In this document: positions 43,857 to 54,653 of the stretch, in pieces | Numbering within the stretch: the first letter of the stretch is position 1 | Layout: every line of letters begins with the position of its first letter | Assembly (NCBI GenBank): GCA_002785985.1 | Contig: NHNU01000006.1 | Coordinates: forward strand, 413,587-477,586 | Direction of reading: 5' to 3' | Origin: Microcyclosporella mali | Taxonomy: Eukaryota; Ascomycota; Dothideomycetes; Mycosphaerellales; Mycosphaerellaceae | Length of the DNA: 64,000 nt | Program-made: the position numbers and the translations under genes | The notes under the pieces: generated by a model | Seen by the model: the letters and a program-made list of their open reading frames with translations, nothing else | What the model was told of the DNA's origin: nothing | The model's database searches: none

Positions 43857-46089
43857 CTATTGTTTCTGCAAAATCCAGCCACGAATAGCCATGGAGCATA
43901 TCCTTTGAATGACTTGAGTTGTGCCTCGCTGGTCCTCGGTCTCGACGAATTGATGTGCGACTTTCAGCTTGTTGACTTCGTCGTTCGGATCGTTCGTAGA
44001 AGCAATTAGATGTCGCTGCGGATGGAAGCCTTCCATTCTCCCACCAAAATGACGCGCAATGGCAATCGAGTAGAAAACATCGCGGTTCTCTAGCATGCTC
44101 AGAATTCCGCGCATGCTCTGAAGACAGTCATCCACATCTTTGAGAACACCAGGTCTATCGTCACGTAGTGAAGCGAATCTGCCCAAGCTTTGCCAGAACA
44201 AGGCCTCGTTGTATTTCTGATTCGCTGGTGATGTTTCCTGGTGAGACTGAGCAGCTGGCGGTGGCTGTGGTCGTGCTGGTACCTTATGAGGATCGAGATA
44301 CTGGCCAGTCAGTAGGCTCTCAACAGTATCAATTCGTGGTAGAAGCTCCAGTACTTGCGCCTCAGAACCGGCTTCATTCGCAGCAGAGGCGACGGAACGC
44401 GGCATCGCAGCTAATGCCCAAACGAGCCTCGCCTCGAGTGATCTTATGTGTCGCACTGTGGCTTCATCGCTGGTCTTCGCTCTCATCTGCTCGGCGCACT
44501 GACCAACGAAGTCCTGCAGAAGCGGGTCCATTTGCAGTGCCGTCAGACCCTTGACTGAATACCATTTCGTCTCGAAGAGCCTGTCGAGGCCTACTGAATA
44601 ATGATATTTATAGAATGTCTCGACCTCCGATTGTGTCGCCGGCGAGACAGGCGGAGGTGCTTCTCTGCGAGGCGCTGTTAGCTTAGGTGAAGAGTTGCTT
44701 CGAAGCCGAGCAGTGAAACCATCGCCACGATGTCTCACGAGCTCCAGATTTCGATATCTTGCCAGTGCCATCTGGTGCTGCATCTCCAGCACGACGCAGC
44801 GAGTAGTGAGGCCGATCGTGCTCTTTCGAGATCCAGACCTCAGACATAATCTTGGCGCATTGTCTTGGCAATTTGTGCTCTGCGCTTGTACCACCAACCA
44901 ACAAGGGTAAGATCAAGCAGATAAAGGCACTCACCTGAGATTGTACTGTGGTGGCACATCATTCAGTGAAAATAATTCATCCATTGACACCATTTTTACT
45001 GCGCAGAGTCAGCGCGGGATCCTAACCAGACAAAAATTGGTTCAATTTCAGCAGGACTGAACATACCTCTCCGCTGCTGCTGTAATGCAGCAGGATAATT
45101 GTTTTGCGTCATGTGTATACGATCACTTCCCGACAGGGCAGGGTCGAGGGGCGAATTGCTGTACCCGCCGTACTGCTGCTGTTGCTGCTCGCCACTCGCT
45201 GAAGGTACGAAGGTGCCACCAGTGCCGGGGTAGGAGGGCGAATATGGGTTTGAGGATAGTATGGACGCGCTGGGGTGTATTGCAGGCGGTGCTGGCGCGG
45301 GAGGGAGGGTGTTGCTAGCTGGCGCAGGCTGGATGTTGGCGGGACCTGACTGTTGTCTGAAGACGGGATCGTAGCCCATGCACTCGCGCTTGCTCTTCTG
45401 GCAATTGCGACAGTATGGTTGCGCTTCGTCACACTGGAGGCAGTATGTCATGTATTAGCATATTTCCGGGTGCGAATTCCGAACCATGCTTGGGATTAGG
45501 TTGTCCACAAGCGAAGCACGGAAGGCACGCTACTCAATAAGCGACGCGGCCATCCAACCGTCTCGTCTCGCGACGACCACGCTTCACCCCAGTGTTGCGC
45601 ACCACTCACCTTTATTCGACGCTTTCTACAAGTGATGCAGCCCGTCTTGGTGCGTCTCTTGATCTCCTTCTTGTGTCGCCCGCCCGACATCTGGCGCGAG
45701 TCCATCGGCGGCTGCGGCGGCAGCGGGAACCTCATCATCTGGCCGCTCTGCTGCGGCGGCGCGCCGTTCGGGAGAGCGCTCGGCATGGGCGCGGCGGGTA
45801 TTGTGCCATTCTGGTAGTGATGCGGCAGAGGATATTGGGCGGGTGGGTAGAGTGGTGCCTGCTGAGGCTGCATCGCGGGCGCATTGGTAGCGGTGTTCAT
45901 GGGCGGAGGAGCAACGTATTGGGGTTGCGACTGCTGCTGCATCTGCATCGTGTGTATAGAGGGCAGGCCGCGGTAGGCTTCCGCAGGGTACTGTCCCTGC
46001 GACTGCGATTGCGACTGATGCGGCGGAGGTGGCGGCGGCGGCGGCGGCGCGTGGTGTTGGCTCTGCCCTGGGTTCGCGCGCGCAGTCAT
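43857..46089 (-). CDS. Zn(II)2Cys6 fungal transcription factor
   Basis: Four exons (46089-45610, 45433-45067, 44998-44935, 44664-43857) close in phase to give 572 aa. The binuclear zinc cluster is split by the first intron (176 nt): GCITCRKRRIK at the end of exon 1 joins CDEAQPYCRNCQKSKREC in exon 2, with all six cysteines present. The N-terminal 140 residues are Pro/Gln-rich with polyproline; the linker after the cluster is Pro/Ser/Gln-rich. The C-terminal half (FYKYHYSVGLDRLFETKWYS to the end) is a conserved helical region of fungal regulators without a named function. The last intron, 270 nt, is unusually long and its 3' boundary (44665) was chosen by phase; alternatives are possible. Targets are unknown. 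Confidence 0.8.
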
Positions 46090-47173
46090 GCTGCTGCTGC
46101 TCTTCCTGCTGGTCTCGTCCTCGACGGCGGCGGCGGCGGTGAGGAGAGGACTGAGCAGCGGCGGCGAGGACTCGCAGATATTCTGCTGCTACTGCTGCTG
46201 CTGCCGCTGCTGCTGCTGGCCGTGATCCATCACAGGCCTTACAGAACGTCACCCTCACGCCCGTCGCCAGCTCTTACTTAGCGTCGACTATGCCGCATCT
46301 AGGGCCTGCCTCCGTGGCTAATCTCATCTCACGAATGAGGGCGCCGTGTTGGCTGCGCTAAAGTGTGTGGCGAGCCGCTGCGGCTTCTCGCTTGCAACAA
46401 TTCTGTCTGTCTACGCCTTATTTTGACCCCCCGGCTCGCTGCACGAGCGCAGCAAGCGAGACTCCTTCTTGCACCACGATGCCGCGAGCACCGATGATGT
46501 CCTGCGCATAACTTATTGACTCATTTCGCCCTCTCCGTCTCACCCCGGAGGATGAATGCGATGTCACGGAACAACGACAGCCTTTCCAGCTGCACTCTTG
46601 GCCCCATAGTCGACTAATGACCATGGCCAGTGGGCCGAGACCAGGCCCGGAATGTGGGCCCCTCGTCCCGACCCTTGTCTGGTGGTGCGCGTGCGAGTGG
46701 CCTCCAGGCTCCTTGCTTACGCCTGTTATCCACAACACCATGTCGACCACGCGATCACCAGCATGAACCCCATCCGGCCTTTCACCATGCTGCAGCTCTG
46801 CTCTTTATACTCGATTGCCCTTTATGGCAGGTGGCCCTCTGTTGGTGCTGGCTCACTTGCCTGTGGACGCTCGGCTGGGGCCTAAGCGAGTGATGCATCT
46901 CATTGGAACTACTGGTGAACTGCCGCTGCTTGAGCGCTCATTATTACCCTTGATCCCTACTGCATACTCTAATATCGCTCTGCTACTGAACGCGAAGCTT
47001 GCCTCTGTCTTGACGCGTTCGCTCCTGGTTGTAGCATACCCCTCTCGACTTTCGTCCATCACTGTATATGCACTATCGCCGGCTTGAACAAGGCACATAC
47101 TTGAACTCACGCCAATACCTTGATGCTCTCAACAGTCACACAATCTGACGGCATACGCGGTTCCGCTCTCCCG
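46090..47173. other. 1.1-kb region, GC-rich repeats near the regulator start
   Basis: From 46090 to about 46215 there are imperfect ctg and cgg triplet runs immediately upstream of the Zn2Cys6 start codon, probably in its 5' UTR. These runs open several long artefactual frames. The rest shows no gene. Confidence 0.5.
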
Positions 47174-47848
47174 TTATTGTGAAAACGCCAAAGCTTGTCC
47201 CTCCGCCTTCAGCGCTGCTCTCAAACTTGGGAGTTTCTCAATCGCCTTGGCCAGCTCTTCGTATCGGGGATACCCTCCAGCCATGTCGATCCCGACTCTA
47301 TTGCCCCATCGCCAGAATGTGTGCAGAAAGATGTCCACAGCCGTCCACTTGTCGCCGATCGCATAAGGACCAACCACCTTCTTCTCGATCCGTTCGAAAG
47401 AATTCAGAATAGTTTTCATGCCCTTGGCTTGGACAGCTTTCAACATTGACTCATCCTCAACGAATCTTTCAGGTCTCCAGAGAGCTGTGAACCCACACCC
47501 ATGAGTCGTACCGGAGAGCCATACAAGCCACTCCTCAACACGGGCTTGCTCGATGATCGTGTCGCCAAGCAGTCTTCTCTCTGGCTTGAGACTGGTGACA
47601 TATCTGATGATTGCGGAATTTTCCGTGATGATCTGGCCATCAACTGAAAGAGCTGGAACGTATCCTGCAGGATGAACCTTTGCCATGTAGGCTGCCCTGT
47701 CCATACTGCCATCCACGGCTTCGATGCCATTAGAGCCCATCTGGAGGCGGAACATGTCGAATGGAATGTCCAGCTCTGTCAACAAGGTGGATGCTACAAT
47801 GCTGCAGCTGCCGTCCGCTGCGTAGAGTGTAAGTGGCGACATTATCAT
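47174..47848 (-). CDS. Glutathione S-transferase
   Basis: A single exon encodes 224 aa, the usual GST length. The thioredoxin-like N-terminal domain starts LTLYAADGSCSIVASTLL, with Ser/Cys at the position that activates glutathione in beta-like and related GSTs, and has the cis-Pro plus binding motif GYVPALSVDG and ENSAIIRYV. The all-helical C-terminal domain includes AIGDKWTAVDIFLHTF, the conserved N-capping and hydrophobic staple region. It resembles the bacterial GstA-like type also common in ascomycetes. Detoxification or redox conjugation is inferred; the substrate is unknown. Two in-frame ATGs two codons apart are equally possible starts. Confidence 0.88.
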   Translation of the reverse strand: MIMSPLTLYAADGSCSIVASTLLTELDIPFDMFRLQMGSNGIEAVDGSMDRAAYMAKVHPAGYVPALSVDGQIITENSAIIRYVTSLKPERRLLGDTIIEQARVEEWLVWLSGTTHGCGFTALWRPERFVEDESMLKAVQAKGMKTILNSFERIEKKVVGPYAIGDKWTAVDIFLHTFWRWGNRVGIDMAGGYPRYEELAKAIEKLPSLRAALKAEGQALAFSQ

Positions 47849-48933
47849 AGTAGCGGCCTGTAGAGATGTGCAAGAATTGCTGTGAGGAGTATACGTGAGT
47901 GATTGCGGTGGGTGTGAGGAGCAGATCTGGAGGCATGCTTATATCTCTACTGTGACCAATGGCCTGGTCTGCTCTTGGTGCGACTGCGAGCCCGCAACAT
48001 GCCCAGCGGATGGAGGCAAACTCGCTGGCGGGAACATCAGATTCTCCATTTCTTACCCAAGCAGGTACGTCACAAACTCAAACCTCGCCGATCTGAACAG
48101 TTGAGAAATGCTGTTTGTCTATAAGCGACTTCTCGAGACGGAGCATCAAGTCCCCGCGAGTTGCTGGAGATTGGTAAGCCGAGCTGGAGTTACGGTGAAG
48201 GCACAACAAGGCGGCCTATCTGGACAATAACGATCTCGTCAGTCGTACAAGAAAGCTTGGCGGTGCCCATACGCAGGTGGAGAGACGATGCTACCAGCGA
48301 GGAATATGCTGTCGCTATGTGCAGCGGCTTCGGCGTGCAGATAAGAAGTGAAGAGAGCATACAATGATGGAGTAGACGTAACAATTCACATATATGCCCC
48401 TCCGTAGCCACCCCATATTCTCAGCCCCGCAACCGGCGGTGCTTCGCAATTTGTCTGACGACAGCACAATCTCCCAAAGCAAATTGCCCAACTCATACAG
48501 CCTGCCTTACACCCCGTAGCTTCACGTGTTCGCCGGCAGAAGTCCCAGCACTCTTCATCTACTCTTAGTAAGCGCGACAGCCGTGGCCATCATCACAGCA
48601 AGTGTAGGCCGGCTCCATCTCCGCGCCAGGCAAACAGCGGGCCTGTGGCACCGATACTGTGACTACCACCACCACTGTCACCAAACGCCAACGTCTGCCG
48701 CCTCTGCCTTGTTACGGCCTCTCGTCAGCCTACCGCATCAGCATCCTGACGAACGCTGCACCTCAGCCTATCGGTCGACAGGACCCCTATCCGCTGCATC
48801 CGCGCTCCCAACTAGAAGGCAGCACTTCCACACATTTCCGCTGGGCTGTCAACGACAAGGCTCGCAACAACTGGTTCTTCGTGACCTCCTCAACTTCAAT
48901 ACACACCATAGCCCTCGAATACGACCTTCCAGC
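47849..48933. promoter_or_regulatory. Divergent GST/NMNAT upstream region with CACGTG site
   Basis: Separates the divergent starts of the GST and the NMN adenylyltransferase. A CACGTG palindrome lies at 48523-48528. The open frame that continues upstream from the NMNAT start to 48526 is Ser/His/Arg-rich and looks like 5' UTR rather than protein. Apart from this I see no gene. Confidence 0.4.
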
Positions 48934-49916
48934 ATGGCAGACGATGTGCGCGGCGATATGACTCTCGACGAGTACGAATTCCCAGACTCGCGCCTGCGGA
49001 CCCGGATAGAAGACAGTGAGCGCACTCCGCTCGTGCTCATTGCTTGCGGGTCATTCTCGCCAATCACTTTCCTGCACCTGCGAATGTTTGAGATGGCTGC
49101 CGACTATGCAAGGTTCAACACCAATTTCGAGGTCGTAGGCGCATACCTGTCGTGTGTCGGCGATGCGTACAAGAAGACGGGCCTGGTCAAGGCGGAACAC
49201 AGGATCAACATGTGTACTCTGGCTGTGCAGCAGAGCAGTTGGATCAGCGTCGACCCCTGGGAGGCATTACACTCTGAGTATCTGGAGACTGCAAAAGTGC
49301 TTGATCACTTCGAGCATGAGATCAATGAGGTTCACGGCGGCGTCGAGACACCCGTGGGCAAGAAGAAATGTCGGATCGCTCTGTTGGCTGGTGCAGATCT
49401 GATTCAGACCATGAGGTGAGTATTCCGTACGATCCCAGTTGTGCATGTGGCCCGGCGCTCAACGGCTATGATCGTACCCGTGATGGACATTCATTGACTA
49501 ATACCGCGCTGTAGCACGCCGGGCGTATGGGCTGCCAAGGATATTGACTACATTCTGGGCAAATTTGGTGCCTTCATTGTTGAGGTAAGCAAAACTTGAT
49601 GATAGCCACGAATCGCACTTACTGAAACATATTGCAGCGCTCTGGCACGGACATCGACGAGGCTCTCGCTACTTTACAACAATGGAAAGACAACATCTGG
49701 GTCATCCAACAATTGGTGCAGAACGACATCTCCTCCACTAAGATTCGGCTGTTCCGTAGGAGAGACATGTCGATCCGGTATCTCGTGCCGGAGCAGGTCG
49801 TCGACTATATCGAAGATCACAACCTCTATGACGAAGACGGCACCAACAGCAATTCAGATAAGGGTAAAGGCAGAAGGACAGGTGGGAGCGACGGCGTTGC
49901 CAGCTCAAGCAGCTGA
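48934..49916 (+). CDS. nma1: Nicotinamide/nicotinate mononucleotide adenylyltransferase
   Basis: Makes NAD or its deamido form from (nicotinamide/nicotinate) mononucleotide and ATP. Three exons (48934-49415, 49515-49584, 49638-49916) close in phase to give 276 aa, with introns of 99 and 53 nt. The nucleotidyltransferase motif GSFSPITFLHLR lies at about 39-50 (GxFxPxxxxH), and the C-terminal ISSTKIR motif at 215-221 completes the ATP site. Length and motif spacing match eukaryotic NMNATs (yeast Nma1/Nma2 without their long N-terminal extension). The last 30 residues are Ser/Gly/Lys-rich. The start ATG was chosen just upstream of conserved sequence; a second ATG eight codons on is possible. Confidence 0.93.
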
Positions 49917-50946
49917 TGAGCTGCCTTCTTGGGCCATGCCTTGAGCACTCGGTCGATCATAAAAGAAAAGACTTTAGACCCTGCGTGAGCAGAAGTGGAT
50001 CAGGGTCGACGGGGGACTTTTTCTCCGCATTACGATCTTGCGAGAGCATTGCTACTGAGCGGCTTGCAGGGCCCTGTTTTGATGCATTAGCGAGTTTGCG
50101 CTTTGGTGGGTGACTGGCGTTTCAAGCTCGTGCACACCTTACATTCATTAAGAAGAATGTGCCGACGATTGCGGGGTGGCGGATTCCAGAGAAGCGTGGG
50201 TGGCTGTCTGGAAATCAAGTTCATGAATGAATGCTGTTTACGACATACGATCGCACATCCAGGCGATGTTCATGAATGATGCAACCGCATAGCAGAAGAA
50301 AGACATCGGCAAGAATAGCTGCTTGCTGTCTTCTTGATCATCATGATGATGCATTCTTGGTAATGTTTGCTGGGATGAACCTCGGTCTTTGGTCTGCTCT
50401 CACTCATGTCTGCCCTTACCACGAGCATACCACCACTACCACCTTCCTCTGCTGAGCTTCCGGTATCATCCTCTCAGCCTCTCACATAACCTCGGAATCG
50501 CGTGCCCTTCCCCACGGGGATCTGGAACCCACGCCCCCAGCTTGTTGATCACGCAAGGCAGACAGACAATCGTGGGCCCGTGAGCTGGAGGAGATTTAGT
50601 CGGGAGGATCTGAAGTAGTAAGTAGGACTAGACACAAGACTAGCATTTACATCCGTCCCCACCAAAAAGGTCCATCTATCGTCTCACTTCCACCATGCGT
50701 ATGACCAAAAGCAATCGAGAGACACACACTTATCTCACGAGGTAAGGAGTTGTCTCGCAAGACTCGCAAGAGTGATGAGTAGGTAGGCAGTAGGGCAAGG
50801 CAAGACGCGCGTTTATGCTGCACCGATAACTTCCTTCCTTGACTCCCCCTGCAGATGGGAAGCTCCTCTGTGCATATAGTAGAGCTTCTGCTCATTTCTG
50901 TGTTTTGAGCTATTTTACCTCCTATATATATATCGCGAGAGCGATT

Positions 50947-50973
50947 GGGAGGTGGGGAGGGGGGGGGGAGGGG
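50947..50973. repeat. G-rich tract, possible quadruplex
   Basis: Runs of four or more G (gggg, a run of ten G, gggg) sit within 27 nt on the plus strand, which meets the sequence rule for an intramolecular G-quadruplex. Confidence 0.75.
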
Positions 50974-51099
50974 ATGGTTTGTCGATCACATCTGACCACA
51001 AGCAGGTACTTACTCTTGCTTGTCTGTTTCTGCTGGTGCCTTACTCGCTTTTTATTTTTGCCAATTGTGAGCTGAAACAAGTTGCTTGGCGATTTAGGT

Positions 51100-51190
51100 C
51101 AGGAGTAGCAGGAGCAGCAGCAGGAGCAGCAGGAGGAGGTTGATTGGTTGGTGGTAGGAGTTTGGTGGTGGTGGTGGTGGTGGGTGGGGC
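51100..51190. repeat. Purine/G-rich triplet repeats (agc-agg, ggt)
   Basis: Imperfect agcagg units are followed by at least five ggt units and gggtgggg. Confidence 0.75.
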
Positions 51191-52289
51191 AAAACGACCT
51201 CTCTTCCTGAGTCAGTTCACCCGATATCCGTGGCGTTTTTTTTTATCTTGTTTCCACGGACCGGCTTTCGGGTTTTCCCTCCCAACTGTTTTTTCATCAC
51301 CACCGCATTTGTGCAGTATTGTTGCATTTGTGTGCGTTTTTTGTGCATTGATGTGCAGTGATGATCGATCAGCAACGGCCGGGAACGGTCAAGCGTGGAT
51401 GGGCATGGCACGACATGACATGGCACGAAACGGGATCGGCAGACTCTTTGGGGGGAACGGGAGAACGCCAGATTCTCAATAATAACAAAGTTGTGCACAG
51501 GTGGTGATGACGATGACTGATGACTCGATGGACTGAGGATGACTGCCGTAAACTTCCCCTGTTCTGAGAGAGCTGCGTGTTTCGATCACAGTATGATGGA
51601 CATTGCAAGAGGTGTACCGGTTGTTGTATTCTGCCTCGTTTTTGGCTTTCACTTCTCGGTATCTCGGCTAATAAGTACGTTGTTACTGTTTCAGTTTCAT
51701 GGTACTTGTCTCGGGTAGTAGTCACGAAACGCCTGCCAGCATCGCACCATCATGCCTCCGTGTGTTCTGGCCGGGGAAAGCAAAAGAAGGATTCGCAGAA
51801 GGCGTTTTCGCATGTCCCCTTTCTCAAATTTCCGTGCCTGCATGTGGTGGTCTGCCGATCGTGTGGCGGCAGACAATCGCTGTCACGGTACCTGACAAAC
51901 GCTGTCAGCTCATGAGTCGAGAGTGTGTACGTAGTACGAGAGTAGGCGTACCCAATGAGGAATTTGCATCGTGGAATATGCGAACATTGTTGTTTTCTGT
52001 GTGAATGAACAGACCAACAGTCATTCTTATGCTATGAGCCAAGCCCTCAGCTGTCCTGCTTGCTTACTTTCATCTGCACCTCTGCCACGCGACGATTGCG
52101 CCGGCGGCCATCTGATCTCATCGTACACGGCTGACTCAAAACGTAGGAAAATAAAGCCAATAGTAGAAAATTCACACCGACGGCATCCTTGCGTATGCTT
52201 AGTCCAGACCAAACTCCATGCTGTGCTGCTCAAAACCAGAATCATGACCAAATTACCAAGGACATTGCAATGAGTGGCGGGACATAAGT

Positions 52290-52770
52290 TCAGGTGACCC
52301 TCTTGAAGACAGGGCCGCAGCTCAGCTGCTCCTGTGACTTGAATGCCGCAGCGGCAGAGCGCTTCCGGCCATTCTGAGCGAGGTTGTGTGCGAATTTGAC
52401 GTGTGTTTCTAGGTCACCCTTGCGGTCGGTAGCATATTTGCACTCTGGGAATAAGCAGTAGAATTCGGGCCTGATGGGTTGCGGGTCAGTGAGTGATGAC
52501 ACTAGTCGCCAGCAGAGGATTCACTTACAATGCTGGTGGAGGCGATTGGGGCGTGGGTGGAGTGCCAGGCGAGTCTTTTCTCGAGAACCTGCTGGACCAA
52601 TTGCTCGTCCTCTCCGAGCCAGACATGAAGGATTTGAACGATCGAACGCTGGACGCTGACGACGACACTGGCGACCAGGCGAGTGAGCCATCGTCACACC
52701 GCTTGGGCCGTGCGACCTTTTGTTTGATCTCCTTCGCCTTCTCCAGGTAGTATGCGACCTCGTAACACAT
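52290..52770 (-). CDS. Small single C2H2 zinc-finger protein
   Basis: Two exons (52770-52529 and 52470-52290) join in phase across a 58-nt intron (gtaagt...catcag) to give 140 aa. One finger is present at about 84-107: C-x4-C-x12-H-x4-H (FYCLFPECKYATDRKGDLETHVKFAH). The N-terminal part has a short predicted helix (EVAYYLEKAKEIKQKVA) followed by a Ser/Pro-rich linker. No other domain is visible. It may bind DNA or act as a small regulator, but one finger alone rarely gives specificity, so a partner is likely. An upstream exon cannot be excluded; the first ATG in the frame was used. Confidence 0.65.
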
Positions 52771-53671
52771 GATGTCGAGATGGGTGGAGCAGCAGTAGGG
52801 ACGGTTGGTTATTGACAGTCCCAAAGTTACGCTCGCGCGAGTGGTCTGAGGGCGAGAGCAGGATTTGAGATTGCTCTTTGGATAGCTGACGCTTGACGGG
52901 TGGTAGTTTGGAGGATGATGAGAAGAGAGAGAACAAGATTTGCGTCGAGGTTGTCAGATGGCTAGTGCGCAGGTGTCGCGGTCGAAAGTAGACTGGTCGG
53001 AAGCTGGGGTAACGGAGTCTATATTTCTTGTTTTCTAGGTGCAGGTGGGCGGCTCAAGGAAGGTATGGGAATGAGCAAGGAAGGAGCAGTCCGGAGGAGC
53101 AGTCCGCAGGAGGAGGAGATTGAGATTGTTTCCGCGTGAGAATGAAACAAAGGGTCCCGGTGGTCATACGCGAGCAGTAGTGTGGTGATGCGCCACTATC
53201 GAAAGCAAATAGTGGAAGCGGGCTTTGGGCTGGGGCGTGGTGCAAACAGCGGGTCACGCAGCAGCCTGGCCTGCACAGTGTCTTGTTGCCCACGAAGCTT
53301 TGCGGAGACGATCGATGTGGTAATTCCTGGCGGCGGCGGCGGTGGTGGAGAGGCGAGGCGAGGAGCGGGGCGGCGTGGTTTGGGGAGCACCTGCAAGCTA
53401 AAAGCAAGAGTGTGGAGGCAGCGCAGCGTAGCAGACAGGCCGATTCTGGCGTTGTGAGCAGCGCAGCGCAGCCATGCGGACGTCAAAACATCCGTGGTTT
53501 TATTATGCTTTCACCGCATCTCGCCTGCGACGTGTGTGCTGGGGAGCGTGTTGCATCGTGGGCGGCGGCCTCGGTTGGTAAGGTTTCAAATGGCAGCATG
53601 ACTTTTGATGCAGCTCGAGCATTAGCCAAAGCAAAATGCCATTCCCGGCGCGGGCGGGCGGACGAGGGAAA

Positions 53672-53692
53672 GACAGGACAGGACAGGACAGG
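53672..53692. repeat. gacag pentamer repeat
   Basis: Four tandem units of gacag in the gene-free stretch upstream of GLO1. Confidence 0.8.
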
Positions 53693-54118
53693 CCAGCTCC
53701 GGCCAGCACTGCAGCAGTCATCACTCATCGCAGCACAGTGTGCAGCAGACCACGAGTGCCAAGCAGGAAGTGGGATTGACTTTCATTCCCCCAACCGTTC
53801 CACCACTTGCCTACACACTACCAGGTAACTTTGCCCCGGAAAATCTGCCATCGCCTGTCAACCCAAGTAGTGCAGCGCAGCAGATATGTAGGTTCATCAG
53901 ACATCGGCACCAGCCCAACGGCCCACGTACTGCACACAATCATCGTCCCGGCTGCAAACGGCTTGCACAGTGCCCCAGTATGTGGATACAGAGAGCAGCG
54001 CTGGGCCACGGGAGGTGCGGTCGAAAGTTTCCCTATGCCGTATCGTGACTTCACTGCGCTACGGTACGGACAGCGCTTGCGAGTATGTACATAGACATCA
54101 GTCAAGAATGCTGGTACC

Positions 54119-54155
54119 GCTGGCTGGCTGACTGGCTCGCTGGCTGGCTGGCTGG
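54119..54155. repeat. gctg tetranucleotide repeat
   Basis: About nine gctg-like units with two single-unit variants (gctgact, gctcg). Confidence 0.85.
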
Positions 54156-54653
54156 AGCATGTGCGCACTGCAGAGGGTAATAATCAATCAGTGGAAGTAT
54201 GTTGGTCGGGTAACTAACTCATGGTGAAGTGGTACACGCTACAGCGGCTTTCTGCTTTGGTACGGGCCCAGTTGTACCTCCTTCTAGAGTCCTAGCGCGC
54301 TGGCCTGACTGGGCACCTCCGTGCGCTCGCTCTGGTCTGTGGTCGTGCCTTGCATCGTTCCTGCAGAGCGTCCATTACATTAACCAGAACAGGCATAGGT
54401 CGCACGATTCATGCGTGAAGCTGTGCGGGGCACTCGGCCCCGACGTCACCATCACGCCGCCACACATGATGCGCCTTCTGTTCCAGATGCCTGCACATGA
54501 GAGTCACCAGTCATTCACATTCACATCCTCCATCACTGACACATGCACACTCGCCTCCTGGCCTCGTCGTCCTCCACAATCATCTTCCGACGATCCTCCG
54601 CCCTGACCGCACGATACATCGCATTCTCAGCAGCAGTTGCCCCTCACGCCACC

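Larger units (their letters stand above)
49917..52289. other. 2.4-kb gene-poor region with G-rich and simple repeats
   Basis: Lies between the 3' ends of the NMNAT gene and a small C2H2 gene. No frame is convincing as a protein. A G-rich tract and (ggt)n/(gca)n repeats lie at 50.9-51.2 kb. No transposon, tRNA or long repeat was recognised. Confidence 0.5.
52771..54653. other. 1.9-kb divergent region between the small C2H2 gene and GLO1
   Basis: Contains the upstream regions of both genes. Several frames up to 181 codons overlap each other on both strands and consist of low-complexity sequence. Two microsatellites are annotated separately. No gene is supported. Confidence 0.45.

Noticed and set aside
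45592..46281. Long Arg/Leu-rich and Ala-rich frames over the start of the Zn2Cys6 gene
   Set aside because: They arise from the ctg/cgg repeats and the Pro/Gln-coding exon read in other frames.
48526..48933. N-terminal extension of the NMNAT frame
   Set aside because: The extra 136 codons are Ser/His/Arg-rich and unlike any NMNAT N-terminus; the ATG at 48934 directly precedes conserved sequence.
53283..53828. 181-codon plus-strand frame upstream of GLO1
   Set aside because: Low-complexity Arg/Ala/Gly sequence spanning a microsatellite, without any domain.
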